Assembly: GCA_019925105.1 (NCBI GenBank) | Contig: JAHGAU010000025.1 | Coordinates: 124,001-188,000 of the forward strand | From: Niebla homalea | Lineage: Eukaryota; Ascomycota; Lecanoromycetes; Lecanorales; Ramalinaceae | Direction of reading: 5' to 3' | Length of the DNA: 64,000 nt | Shown here: positions 25,291 through 36,589 of the stretch, in pieces | Numbering within the stretch: the first letter of the stretch is position 1 | Layout: every line of letters starts with the position of its first letter | Translations under genes and position numbers: made by a program | Notes under the pieces: model-generated | What the model saw: the letters and a program-made list of their open reading frames with translations, nothing else | Told to the model about the DNA's origin: nothing | Databases searched by the model: none

Positions 25291-28200
25291 AAAACCGAAT
25301 AATCCTTAATTATACATTTAAATCTTAAAAATTGAATAATTTTTCTTAGAATTAAATATTATTTTAATAAAGTTTACTTAAGGCTATATAAAACCTTTCG
25401 ATAAAAATATATAAGTTTCTCGTTATTTAGCCCGAACTTTTTAAATCCGTATAATTATATTACCTAGAACCGTTATTTAAATAAAACCTCGAGAAATATA
25501 GAAAAAATATTTATTATTTTAGTTTTTAAATTATTTCTTATGACGATTACGAATATTAAATGTTAGCTTATGAATTTCATAATAGTTAAAAACGTTAATA
25601 GGAAGTTTTTACCTTATATTTAACGGAATCCCTTTATTATTTAACGGGCTTTCTATTTAAGGATTTTCTTTATTAGCCCGTATTTATATAAAAATACGTA
25701 TTTCCTTAATATCGGCTTAATATTTAATAAGATAAGAAATAGGTTCTAAACTTTTTATATTCTTATATAATTAAGTTTTATTTAGAAAGTTTTTATCTAT
25801 TTTTATTTATTTAACTTATTTAGCATATTATAGATATTAAATAGAAGAAATAACTTAACGAGGATAATATTTATAGCTCGACGAATAAACGTATAGGTCC
25901 TGAAGTAAACGAAAATAACCTTTTTATATAAGTTTTTTTTTTATAAATTCTTTACAATCCTTGCGAGTTCCTTCTTTTAATTAACGCTTGAAAAACTTTT
26001 CCTCTTAATCTTTTTCATCTTTATTTTTATTTAAGCCGGTAACGATAATACTATTATTCTTACCCTTAATTATAAGTCGGAAATCGGTCTTTTAATCGTT
26101 TATTAAGTCCGGTTATAATTCGTTTAATAAATTTGATAAATTTAATAAACTTCCAGTAATTAGGGATATTAAAAAGTATACCAGTTTTAAGGAATTTTAC
26201 TCCCCTAAAGAATCTAAGTCCAAGTTATTACCGATTTATTCGATAACGATATTAACGTTTTTAGCGACGTTAATAAATATTTAATTAATATTATTATACT
26301 TTTGTTCGTCGTCGATAACGGCTACCTATTCATTAAAGCGAATATATATTAAAATAATAATTTTCTTAAATTCAATATTCTAAAACCGGTATTAATTTGA
26401 AACTCCGTCCCTAATAAATCGATATTTCTTATTTTTATAATTAAGTTTTCTCCCTTTCGGCTCTTTATAATAGTAAGCTAGGTATCTAAAAGGACGTAAA
26501 TATAAAATATTCGGTTTTATCCTTATCTAAGTTTCGATAAGTATTATCCCATTAATTATTTTGGTTAGTAAACGGTTCTTAATATAAACGGTATATACAA
26601 GCGCTTTACCCTAGAACTTCTAAGGTATACCGGCTGTATAAAGAATAGAGCTTATTCTATTAAAATAAGTCCGGAAGCCGCGTTTAGCGATACCGTTTTA
26701 GTAAGGATTATATAACGTTATTAACTTATATTATATCCCGGTTCCCTTATATAGTAATATATATCCCTTGGATATAATAATCTCGTTATTATTATAAATA
26801 TAAGCCGGAATATATCCTTAAGTTTTTTTTTTTGCGAAATATTCCTTAAGGATTTTGGGGAGTTCGTTTCGTCCCTTAATTATATAAATAACGGTGAAGT
26901 TTATCGTATTATTGATAAAAGCGACAATATAGCGGTAACTACTTATAATAAGCTTAATTTATCTATTACTAGTAATATCGTATCGTAGTATTAATGAGCA
27001 TTTTTCGGTAAGCGCTCGGTTCTCTATTTACGGTAATACTCGTATAATGGAGTTCTCGTTTATTTATCTATAATATATAACTTATAAAGATTGTATTTCG
27101 GTTCTCGTTATTAGAAAAGATCGGCTTTTTTTATATTAATACCGGTAGTAGTTTTGATAGCCTTCTTAACGGTATTTATATTATAATACGCAAATTATTT
27201 ATATAGCTAATCTTAGGATACCGGCTTTATTATATAAGTAATTAATATTTTCCCGATTACCGTAAATTAAAATTCTATTACCAGGCTTCAATCGAGAATC
27301 GGTTTAATAAAGATTATTAAATTATCGTTATAAGAACGTTAATAACCTTATCTCGTATCCATATTATAACCCTTTTTATTAAGTATCCCGAAAAAGATAA
27401 AATTATTATCTATTTTTAGGATATATTAAATATTCAATAGACATACTAGTTTGATTTTACGGTCGATAACGGCTTTAAAAATTATTATTTTAATCCCTAC
27501 TACTTTCATATTTTTATTAAAGATATTTCTAATACCGAATTAAATACTTATCTAATTTATTAGCCGGTATTCGATAAAGAAAGTATAATTTTATATATAA
27601 TAAACGTCAATATCAGTATTTAGGATAAAATAAATCCGCTTTTATTAAAAAGCTTAAAAGCTATATTTTATAATATAAGTAGTTATCGTACGAATTAAGG
27701 CCGTTAATAAAGCTTTAATTCGAAAGGCCCTTATAAGTTCGATATTGGTCTTTTTTTTTTGTTTTTTTCGCTTTTTTAATAACGACGAGTTTCTTATCCT
27801 TTAGTTTTTATTAGTCAGGTCGAAAATCAGCATTTTTATACTAATATTTATTAAACTTATAAGGTTTTTTATAATACGGATATTTATTTTTGCTATTTTT
27901 TTTTTATCTTTATTATGTTTAGATTTATTATTTTTGGTTTTATTCTATTTACCGTAATTATTTACCCGGGTTTATTTTGCTTTTATAACTTTTTTTGAAT
28001 TAGTAATACGGCGTTTATATTTAATTAAAACGACAATAAGCTTATTAATATTAAGCTTTTTTCCCTTTGTCGTAGCTAACTATTCTATATTAAATATTAA
28101 GGTTTTATATTTAGATAAAAAACTTATCCTAAAAAACGTTACGAATAGCCATTCCGGTACCTCCGATCTTATATCGAGAAATTTATTTTAATATTGTTTT

Positions 28201-28842
28201 AATTTTTATAAATATTTATATAAGCTTAAAAACCTAATAAAGTCTAGCTAAGCTAGGTAACGGATAGCCTGGTCTCTTATTATTATATTTTCGGTAACGA
28301 AGAGCTATTTTAGCTTTTTTTAAACGAAATAAGGATTATATATTTTTTAATATTATTATCGAATACGGTTATTAATAATAATAATAAAAACGGCTTATGT
28401 TTTATCGAACTTTTTTTTATTCGCGGCGACGATAACCCTTAGCGGCTCTTATATTTTAAATATTATTATTATTATTAATTTATTCTTCTTTTTTAACGAT
28501 ACCGGTATTTTGTTTTTCTTTTTTTCCTAAACCGTATTTATTTTAACGATTTTTTATATATTAGTTATAATAAAAATTACCTTAACGTTTACTCGTTATA
28601 ATACGTAGTTAAACTATCTTTTTAGTCTCGGTATTTTATTATATTTGGTAAATATTTTATTGAACGTTATTTATTTTTTATAAAAGGCGATATTTTAAAG
28701 TCCAAAAATATCCAGTATATATAGTAATTAATTAGTATAAATAAATATAAAATAATTAAGATATTTAAATAACTTTAGTATAATTTAAGCCCCGCCGGGC
28801 TTATAATTCATTATTTTTATAACGTAATTTATAGAATAAAAA

Positions 28843-29045
28843 TATTCAAATTATATAAGGAATAACTATTTATAAGAAATCTACGGCCTTATTAAGACCT
28901 GCCCGTATTATAGTTACTTACTATAAGCCCTTTATTTACTCGTTATAAACCCTTTATTACCTTCTCTTATGTTTTTTTATAATACGCAATCCACCGGTCG
29001 TAATCCAAGGACAAAGACCTAAGGGAAACATCAACGGTTCCAATA
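28843..29045 (-). repeat. copia 5' LTR
   Basis: 203 bp, starting tattcaaatt and ending ccaata on the plus strand. Its right 55 bp are nearly unmutated, giving the original sequence against which the left LTR pieces can be compared. Confidence 0.85.
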
Positions 29046-30399
29046 GATAGTGGCTTACTCGCTTATTATCCAGGTACCTTATAATAGACAGGGTGATTTT
29101 GGCTGGTACAAATGGAAGCCTGTTAAGATTACAGATTCAGTTAACACAGTATGGACGACTAAGGATAATAGACTCGGCGAGACTCTCTATTAGTATAGCT
29201 GGGTAACTATAGTACTAATAAGCCCTGGATATACCTATATCCGGTTAATATAACTTAGTACTCGGAGTTTGGCCGGACTTTCCGAAAGTCGGTCTTCTGC
29301 CGTCATAGATCCTCGCTCCCTCGTTCCTCTTATAGCTCTTACTTGAATATATCTATCAATTATCTCAATTCTATTACTTACTCATTAATCTCTTACTCGC
29401 CGTTTAGAGTATGTCCAGTTAGTAGGTATACGCACTTGAAAACGCGACAAGAGAATCGCCTTTTTAAATAGGCCAGACGGCGACATTATAATACCTGGTA
29501 GAAGGAGTCCGATATAGAGTGTCCTTAGCGACACGGAGAACACGTAGATCGAGTAAACCCTCCAATAACTCAGAGCTAAATATAGTTACTAGAAATTACT
29601 AAGGCAAACTTATCCGATAGGCATTTATGAGTACCTTTAATATAAGGTAAAGGACTGGTATAAATTTCTCGGTATTATAGTAAGAGTAGGAACAGCTATT
29701 GCCGTAAAGATATAGAGGACAGAGCTGGAGAAGCGATTTATATAAACGGCTAATAAGGCCATTATGGCGGAGAACCCTATTAATATATCTGTGAATACTT
29801 CGTATAATCCAGGCTATTAAAAAGATCGAGTTTACTTAGGTACGAAGAGGAGGATTATATATCGAGATATAAGAATATAAATATTGCAACCTAAACAAGT
29901 CGCCAGCTCCGAATACTTATTAGTATATCTAATAACTGGCCTTATTTCTCCCTAAGCGTATGGCTTTTCCGGTCATAATATGATTGTTCCCAATAAAGTC
30001 GGTTACTTACAGCCCTACTGGATACCGCCGTGCCGATTTCGAGCGTTAACCAGATATTCCTTTTTCGGCCGCCTTTAATATAAACCGGCTTCTCTTTCCT
30101 ACTTTAGTCTTTGGTAGCGCCGCGTTATTTCGGCACTTATTAACAGCCTATAAACCGCTAACGCCACGACCTTATAGCGTTTAATGTTCGTATCGTGTCC
30201 GGCGACGCAAGATATAAACAGGGCCTATTCTATTAGTAAAACGATAAGCCTTCTTTAATCCTCTATCTACAGCTGCTCAGGTTGGACTTCACAATATAAT
30301 AAATCACTTACATTTTTCAACTCCCTATCTATCGCCTTCTCTATTACCTCCTCCATCACCTTTACTAACGCTGACTCTGCTGTAGTAGCAGCAGTAACA
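29046..30399. other. degraded sequence and probable 5' region of the next gene
   Basis: No recognisable domain in either strand. The last about 120 bp (30280-30399) are CT-rich with CACATT/CAACT-like runs ending in agtaacaATG, which resembles a fungal 5' leader ahead of the frame starting at 30400. Confidence 0.4.
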
Positions 30400-31788
30400 A
30401 TGCCCCGGAAAATACAAGCAAAAGATAACTTATAAAAGAACGAAGCCTATAACCCCAAGAATAAATTCAATTTCAGATTAGGAGAACGCGAGCTTATTCC
30501 GGTGTCTTTATATTCGGCTCTTCTCAAGCGCGGTCTGGGTCCGTTTTGCGGTACTTTATTATTGCCTTTTGACGGGTTTAATATTGATCGCTGTGGACGA
30601 TATCGGATCTATTATAGCCAATTTATTAGGGCTGGTATTAAGTATAAAACTTACGTTTATAAGGGGAATACGTATTATATTATTTGCCAATATAATAAAA
30701 AAGACGTCGATATTTTAACCGTAGCGAATAAAGATAAGCTCCGATAAAGGAAGAATCCTACGTTTATTTTTTTCGCTTGAATCCGTTCCTAAACGGTTAA
30801 GGAGGGAGCGGAGAAGGAGAAAGAGAAGAAGAAGAAGAAAGAGGAGGAGGAGGCCGTTATCTGCCCTCCGAAGACTATAGATTAACTTAGGTAGACTTAG
30901 CCGATTAAGCGATTAACTTATTTTAATCCTGGTAAAACCGCCTTAAACAAAGCTACCTAGTAAGCTTTTAAGGGCGATCTCCCCCGTTCTATAGCTCACT
31001 TCGTTAAAGACGATTCCGTCTTTATTAATCCTCCTTTTGCTTTTGCCGCCGCCGCTATATCCGCAATCTCTCGTCGTTAAAACCGTTCCAGCACTGGCCT
31101 AATATACGAGCAGGCACCACTACCCTACCCTCGCATCCGCTTTAGCGAGCCGCCCGCCCTTTTTTATACCCCCGTTATCGAGGCCAAGCGTACCGAGGCT
31201 AATATTAAGGGCAAAAGTAAAAGCAAAAGTAAGAGCAAGAGCAAGACCCAAAGCCGAAACTAGGGAAAAGCGGCTACCGCGCCTTTTCCGTCCCCTGGCG
31301 TTAGTTTTTCGATAGCTAATTAAAATAAATCCAAAAATAAATCCAAAATTTAAGGGCCCTCCGTTCTTAGTATTTAGAGTCTACGTTAGTAGATTGCGGA
31401 GCTCCAGCGATAATTAAAGGAAAACGTTACCGAGGGTAATATTATATAAAAGGGGAAAAAGAAGGTAAAGAATAAAGAAAAGCTGGGATAACAGTAATAG
31501 CAGAATAGAAAAGGACGTAGAGAAAAGCTGGAATATAGCGCGGCCCCCCCTATAATGTTTAGGGTAGTCCGTCGCGGCGTAATTCTAAAGACGATTAAGG
31601 ATTATGACGATAACGAAAGTAGTGCTAATTTAGATAATAACGACGACGAAGACGACGGATCTTCTGAAGATAGACAAATTAGCGAAATTAACGAAACCGT
31701 AAACAATAATACGGATATAATAGTAGATGAGCTATCCGTACTATTGCTTAATTCCAGCTTTGGGGTCCTAATAACGAAACTTTATTGA
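30400..31788 (+). pseudogene. unknown gene, about 463 codons, silenced by nonsense changes only
   Basis: From ATG at 30400 one frame runs to TGA after codon 462 or so (31788) with no frameshift, but with about twenty internal stops. Nearly all are TAA or TAG and one is TGA, each explained by CAA, CAG or CGA changing in RIP context. The first is codon 12. Codons 13-115 form a compact domain rich in Tyr and Phe (VSLYSALLKRGLGPFCG, RYRIYYSQFIRAG). A Glu/Lys-rich stretch follows (30800-30850), then a Pro-rich part, a Lys-Ser repeat (31208-31245), a coiled-coil-like LQRQLKE region (31400-31410) and an acidic Asp/Asn tail (31610-31760). Composition suggests a nuclear protein. No family is recognised, so I assign no function. 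Confidence 0.6.
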
Positions 31789-33819
31789 TTATTTAGACAG
31801 ATTAGATTGTTTATTTCTTTTTTTATTTTTATTATCTTAATAAACTATAGTACTTAGCCTTGCTTTTTTCAACCCTTTCTAATTGAAATTTATTTAATCC
31901 AGAAGTTCTAAAAACAAACTATAATTCTGATTCTAGGCGTATAATTACGCGATGCAAACTCTCCAAAACCTTGACTCCTATTAGGCCTTTTTATTCTCTT
32001 TCTTCTTCTCGAGTAAGAGTCCCTTGAGACGATCCACCTTCGTCCGTCTAATCTTTCCCTTTCTAAGCTCCTTCCCTCTCCCCCCCCGGCCCACCTTCTT
32101 TCTTTGGCCCCTTATAGAAGAAGCCCCGGCAACGAAAAGACAAGAACATTCGCATCTTTTTGGCTGTACGTCTCCTCCGCAGCCGCTGGTTTATTAAGTC
32201 TCCCAATCTTTTATTGTTTAGACGGATTCCGGGAGTTTGTTTTTTCTCTCCCCTTGGGCCTTTGTTTATTTTACTGTAGTCGTTACTTATATTGTCGATG
32301 TTGTATTGTCGTTACCGTTCTCTAAGGATCTGAAAGGATCTGCTTCTTAATAGCGAGAGGTAATAATATTTTGAGGGAATGATCAATTGGCCTATTAAGG
32401 AGATTAATCGATTTAAGAGGTATGTCTAAGGTGTCAGTAAAGTAACCAACTTGACTTCGGGAGGAAATAAACATATATTTAAGCTTATCTGCGTCGGTCA
32501 GATTTTAATACAGGGCTTGTAATAGTATTAATAGCTTAAGCACGTATAACTACTATAGGTACTTTTGATTGTAATAACCGTTATTACTATTTATAAGGAT
32601 ATTATAAGATGCACCTCGAGGGGCTACGTCGAACTTTGCAGAGGTCCCTTAGGCTCCCGTATATCTCCTAATAATTCTATATGCGTAATTGGTCGGACGT
32701 AATCTCATCCCGTATATAATATTTGGCAAATTATAGATAGCCACGTCAGAGCTATTCACCTATATATCCAAGTAAGGAAGAGGTTAGGATAGAAGACTGG
32801 TCCATCGATACTCCCCGCCAGGCTTTACACTTACAGTAGTCCACAGCAATCGGCACCTAATATTTGCGTTATCGAGGATTGGAAGACGTTGTGATTCCCT
32901 GCCCCTTTACCGGAAGGAACAGAATTACGTTGCAGAGAAAAAATCAATCCCGCTTAAAGGGTAATGGCGTACGAGCAGAGGATCACGATACCGACCCTAG
33001 TAAAACGACCGATGATATTGCCCGACATGATTCCATGAGTCGAGGGGAAAGAGGCCTTAAAGCTAACGAATAGGCTCGGTTAAAAGAACGAAGTTCCAAG
33101 CGCCTATAATCCTAGATGGCTGCTTTAACGGCTGAGGCTAAAGCCTTCGCCTATTCCATAATTTCCTGCTTAAATTAGGTCTAATATTCAGTATTAGCCC
33201 AGTAAAGGAGTTTATCGAACTTATATAGAATCTGCCAGATTCCCGAGATACTTCTTGTATTTCCGATGAAAATAGGGCCTATCACAATCTGCAGATCCGT
33301 GCCCGCGTCAGCGTATATCGGTCAAGGAGCGGGGGAGGGAATAGGGGAAGGTGAGGAGGGAGTGGAGAGTGGAAACTTACCAAGCGATCTTTCTTTATCT
33401 TAAAAGTAACGTACGCGGACCAGTTATGGCTGTTGATACAGATGCCTGGCATTGGTATCGCACATATTCTCCGAGAGATACCCCAGACGTAAACGGGCTT
33501 GGGCGCCGTCATTTTCTGTGCTCTAACGAGCTTACGAAAATTGCGGTATTATCGGATAAGCAAACAGTTGGTTGATAGCGATGACCTAGAGCAGGCTTAA
33601 GGTGAGCTCGTCGGAGCAATCGAGGCTATACTCTACGTATGCGGCATAAGGACAGTTCAGGGTTTGGTTTTCTTCTACAACTCCAAGGTCAGCAGGAGGA
33701 GGCGCACGTGAACGTCGTGAAAACCGTCGTATTGTTAGTCGCAATTATGGCCAGAACAGGGCACCTGCTATCGTGCATGTCTACTAGTCGCTCGTGTATT
33801 TGGCCGCCAGGCCCGCGTC
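31789..33819. other. transition from AT-rich to normal DNA, no gene recognised
   Basis: Composition rises from AT-rich to balanced near 32.3 kb. A CT-rich tract with a C run lies at 32010-32100. Frames at 32104-32325 (hydrophobic, no ATG), 32864-33073 and 33351-33575 carry no recognisable domain, overlap one another on both strands, and are left uncalled. Confidence 0.4.
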
Positions 33820-34377
33820 CTACTTCGTCTGCGTCTTTTCCACCGGCTGGTCCGGGACTGTGTCGTTGGTCGTAGCCTTGAACATACGCCTGAAGACCTC
33901 CGTCTCGGCAAGCGAAATCGGGTGGTCATTCTCGCTTATGCTTACGATCTCGTTCGCGTTTACCAGAGCACCTTGGCACCAGTCCGACTTCGTGTTCGAA
34001 GGCGTTGCTGGTTCCGACTTGGTGAGTCGTTGGGGGTATACATAATAAGTCTCGTCCGAGTGTGGACTCGAGCTGGATGACCGACTCGTATTGGTATGCT
34101 CGAAATCTAACATGTGTTGGAGATCTAGTCCAGGACGGCTCCAGTCGTAACGAAGACAAGCGTCCTGACACGTAGCGCAAACCGAGTACATGTGCCCGTT
34201 GGCAGCGATATGTACGACGAGCCCGATAATGTAATTGAAGAACCCGTCTACATGCACCAAGGCGCGTGTACAGCAAATCCAACCCAGGACCATGGCCCTG
34301 CAGCCTCTATTGCAGAACATAGTCCCGCAGCATAATATCCTCGTCGCGTGCATCGCGATAGCACTTAGCGTTGTCAT
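33820..34377 (-). pseudogene. unknown Cys-rich frame in the virus-like block
   Basis: 185-codon minus frame from an ATG at 34377. The N-terminal third is Cys-rich and partly hydrophobic (ILCCGTMF, LGWICC, then FFNYIIGLVVHIAANG), followed by SVCATCQDAC, which looks like part of a metal site. The rest is Ser/Thr/Glu-rich and polar. The upstream minus frame (34300-34510, also with Cys and His: SCRHLHMIAHKYCGG) may belong to the same gene in a shifted frame. I do not recognise it. Its orientation and codon use match the RPB1-like piece, so it is probably from the same source. Treated as broken because of the frame change. Confidence 0.4.
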
Positions 34378-34511
34378 TCGGGGTATCGTTATGCGGGCCT
34401 CCGCAGTATTTGTGTGCGATCATGTGCAAGTGTCTACATGAGCTAGCGACTATATATTCGCTGCACGCCATGGACAGGCTTAGCGCACCCGAAAGCGTGT
34501 TGCTCGCGTCT

Positions 34512-34706
34512 TTATGGATGGCTGTGGTATAGAGATCGTTCGCCTAAGATGCTCGCTAGGCTCTCCGTGCTTACAATATCGGGAACCTTCTTCTCGAGAA
34601 CGACGCTACTGTGCCGTTGCTCAGAAGCTCGAGGTCGAACGTCTTTAACCGTCCACTTGCCGAGCAGGTTCGCGTGTGGTGGCGAATCGCTTTCCATCGT
34701 CACCAT
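34512..34706 (-). pseudogene. unknown short frame in the virus-like block
   Basis: 64-codon minus frame from ATG at 34706, with balanced, charged composition (GKWTVKDVRPRASEQ; KKVPDIVSTESLASILGERS) typical of real protein rather than an antisense shadow. After its stop at 34512 the coding look continues in another frame to about 34.30 kb, so it is likely one exon-less gene broken by indels. No family is recognised. Confidence 0.35.
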
Positions 34707-34710
34707 GACT

Positions 34711-35108
34711 CTACCCGATTTGTTCCTCTGATCGACTTACGACGTGAGCACGCTGATTGCTCGTGCTTAGACAGCTCGTAGTCGATGGCGCACGTAAGCG
34801 ACACTCGCACTTAACGATGGCGCGCGTATAACTTGACAGACCCGTCGCGCTGTTCTCGGAACTATTGCTCATGTTCGTCGACGAATACGAGTAGGTGCTG
34901 TACGAGCTCTTCTCGTCGCAATCATGCCATAACGCCGACAGCACCACGGCGTTCATGTAGAGATGGTATGTATTCCAACGAGCTAGCAACGAATCGCTAT
35001 TCGTGCACGCGATTGTCGGCTGTTGGTGACGTTTTGCAACTCGGGCTCCCTAGGTCGCATCGCTCTCTGCCGCATCTCATACCCGGTCCCCGCCTCCTTT
35101 CCACTCAT
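34711..35108 (-). pseudogene. unknown Ser/Tyr-rich frame, possible gene start
   Basis: A minus-strand ATG at 35106-35108 opens about 40 polar codons (MSGKEAGTGYEMRQRAM..). A shift near 34.99 kb leads into a 92-codon frame (34711-34989) with a Ser/Tyr/Asn-rich segment (SSYSTYSYSSTNMSNSS) and IVKCECRLR. Overlap with the next frame at 34706 is a few bases. It may be the beginning of the gene whose rest is seen at 34.5 and 33.8 kb. No function is proposed. Confidence 0.33.
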
Positions 35109-35206
35109 TGTTCACCGGAGTGCCTCTAGCTCACTCGCGTTTTCCTGACCCAGGCGATCGCGCCTCGTTGACGGCTCTGCCCACTCGATCTCAGCCGAGA
35201 AGTGCA

Positions 35207-36560
35207 CTAGAAGAACGAGCCTGACTCGTAGGTAGACGCGTACACTTTCGGCATGACCCTGACGCGTACGCTTGTCCTGTACGATGTCGTGGTCGAGAGG
35301 CTAGCGCTGCCCCACGACATGTAGTCCCTGTCGATCCGCACGAATGGGACGCATCCATCTATGATGGCGGTCAGGCTGTACGTCATGCTAGGAGGCGGGC
35401 ATATCTTCAAGTCGTAGAACTTGGTCTCAGGCATGCACGCGTTGCAGACGGCGAGCCATATGCCATTCTTGATGGCGCTCTTGCTGAGAAGCCACTCGCT
35501 TATCGCATGATTGGTTCTCTCGTGAGCGTGGTCGTAGTGGTATTGGTAGTCGCATTTCCAAAACGACCGTTTATCTGACAGGGTGCAGTACGGACGCGTT
35601 CCAGCAGCTACGATCAGGTACTTGAGACCACTCCTGGTTGCCGTATTCATCATCCTGGTGTAAGGCACCACTAGCAATATGTAGAGCGTATCCAACCAGT
35701 CGTTCTCCCTGGCGTACTTGAGTGGGGTCGCAAGCCTCTTCGCGAGGAGCCTGAGATCGTCGCGGAACAGCATAGTGATGTAGCCTATCGACTTGGCTAC
35801 TGCCAGTGCATCGTGTGACTGGAACACCTCCCTGGTCACGTCGCGCATAATACGCGTCTCCCTTGAGGTGGATCCTCATGATTGCTAGAACAGACTCAAC
35901 TCCGAGCACGTGAGCAAATTCGTGAGAACGAGTCTCCCCGGGTACGCATGTTCCATAACGTATCGATTGTCGAGAACGCGTTGCTCACTGTCTGCGCGTT
36001 GAGAGTCAGTCATCCCGTCGTACTCGAAGTTCGTCGAGCTCGTTGAGTCCGGGTTCTCGCTACACCGATCCTGCACGTTATACGCGAGTAGGGCGTTGTC
36101 GATCCCCTGCGCGCGCGCGGGTACTCGTCGATGAACCAACCTACTAGCCAGGCGTGCGGCATCGTGACCTCGATCACACGCAAGCTGCAAGCTGCATTCG
36201 CACGCGTATCGAGAATATATCCGAGACGAGGATGACGTAGAACATGGTCACGGCTAGCCAGCCGGCTATGCCCTCCCTCTCGAGGAAGTTCCCAAGGTCA
36301 ACGAGGGTCTATTGGTGTTAAGGCGCGTCATGAAGCAGTACGCCAGCTCCGACGGGAAAACCATGACGTCCAGGAGTACGCTGAGTTGATCCCGGACGAG
36401 CCCCCCAAGCCAAATGATACTGAGATCGTCAGAGGTGTATGCCAACGCGGGCTCGCTGACAATTCTACAACAACCACGCGGTGTGCGAGGCGAGGAGGCG
36501 AGGTCGTATACGATAAACAAGAGCTTCTGGAAGAGCATGTACCCTCCCCTAGAGTCGATA
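35207..36560 (-). pseudogene. RPB1-like largest RNA polymerase subunit, C-terminal part, frameshifted
   Basis: Read 5' to 3' on the minus strand, blocks appear in the order of the RPB1 C-terminal half. SEPALAYT (around 36446-36460) matches the trigger-loop GEPATQMT region. A VFPSEL..RPSLTL segment (36293-36360) matches GVPRLKE..TPSLTV. GIDNALLAYN (around 36080-36106) matches the G-V/I-E-N segment. HVLGVESVLAIM (35876-35912) matches VLGIEA-RA. SHDALAVAKSIGYITMLF (35765-35818), then ATPLKYARENDW, match the RHMALLVDVMT..G and the later FEE region. A final RSGLKYLIVAAGT part corresponds to the last conserved strand. At least three frame changes and a stop break the gene. Everything before the trigger loop, including the NADFDGD catalytic site, is absent. 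A non-conserved tail runs to the TAG at 35207. In a virus this subunit would transcribe genes with RPB2. The match is by motif order only. Confidence 0.62.
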
Positions 36561-36589
36561 GAATGCGAGTACGGGTTGTACGGTCAAAC

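Larger units (their letters stand above)
22421..29045 (-). mobile_element. Ty1/copia LTR retrotransposon, RIP-mutated, LTR split by another element
   Basis: The element is bounded by 203-bp LTRs. The left one is in two pieces, 22421-22569 plus 24209-24262, because another LTR element inserted into it. The right one is 28843-29045, exactly equal in length once the insert and its duplication are removed. On the minus strand the LTR starts TATTGGAAC, from TGTTGGAAC, a typical copia start. Decayed copia reverse transcriptase is readable near 25.2 kb. Net length is about 5.0 kb. The outside 5-mers (gagat and gatag) do not match, so a target duplication is not evident; recombination between copies or later change could explain this. 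No intact frame remains. Confidence 0.87.

Noticed and set aside
33282..33875. Several overlapping frames of 69-78 codons on both strands
   Set aside because: No domain, no consistent coding strand, and composition consistent with chance in GC-balanced DNA.
35220..35850. N-terminal half of RPB2 on the plus strand (a short stretch with HFQNDRL looked like the family's H-F-x-x-K-R-L motif)
   Set aside because: The plus frame is full of stops while the minus frame is open for 213 codons and follows RPB1 order.
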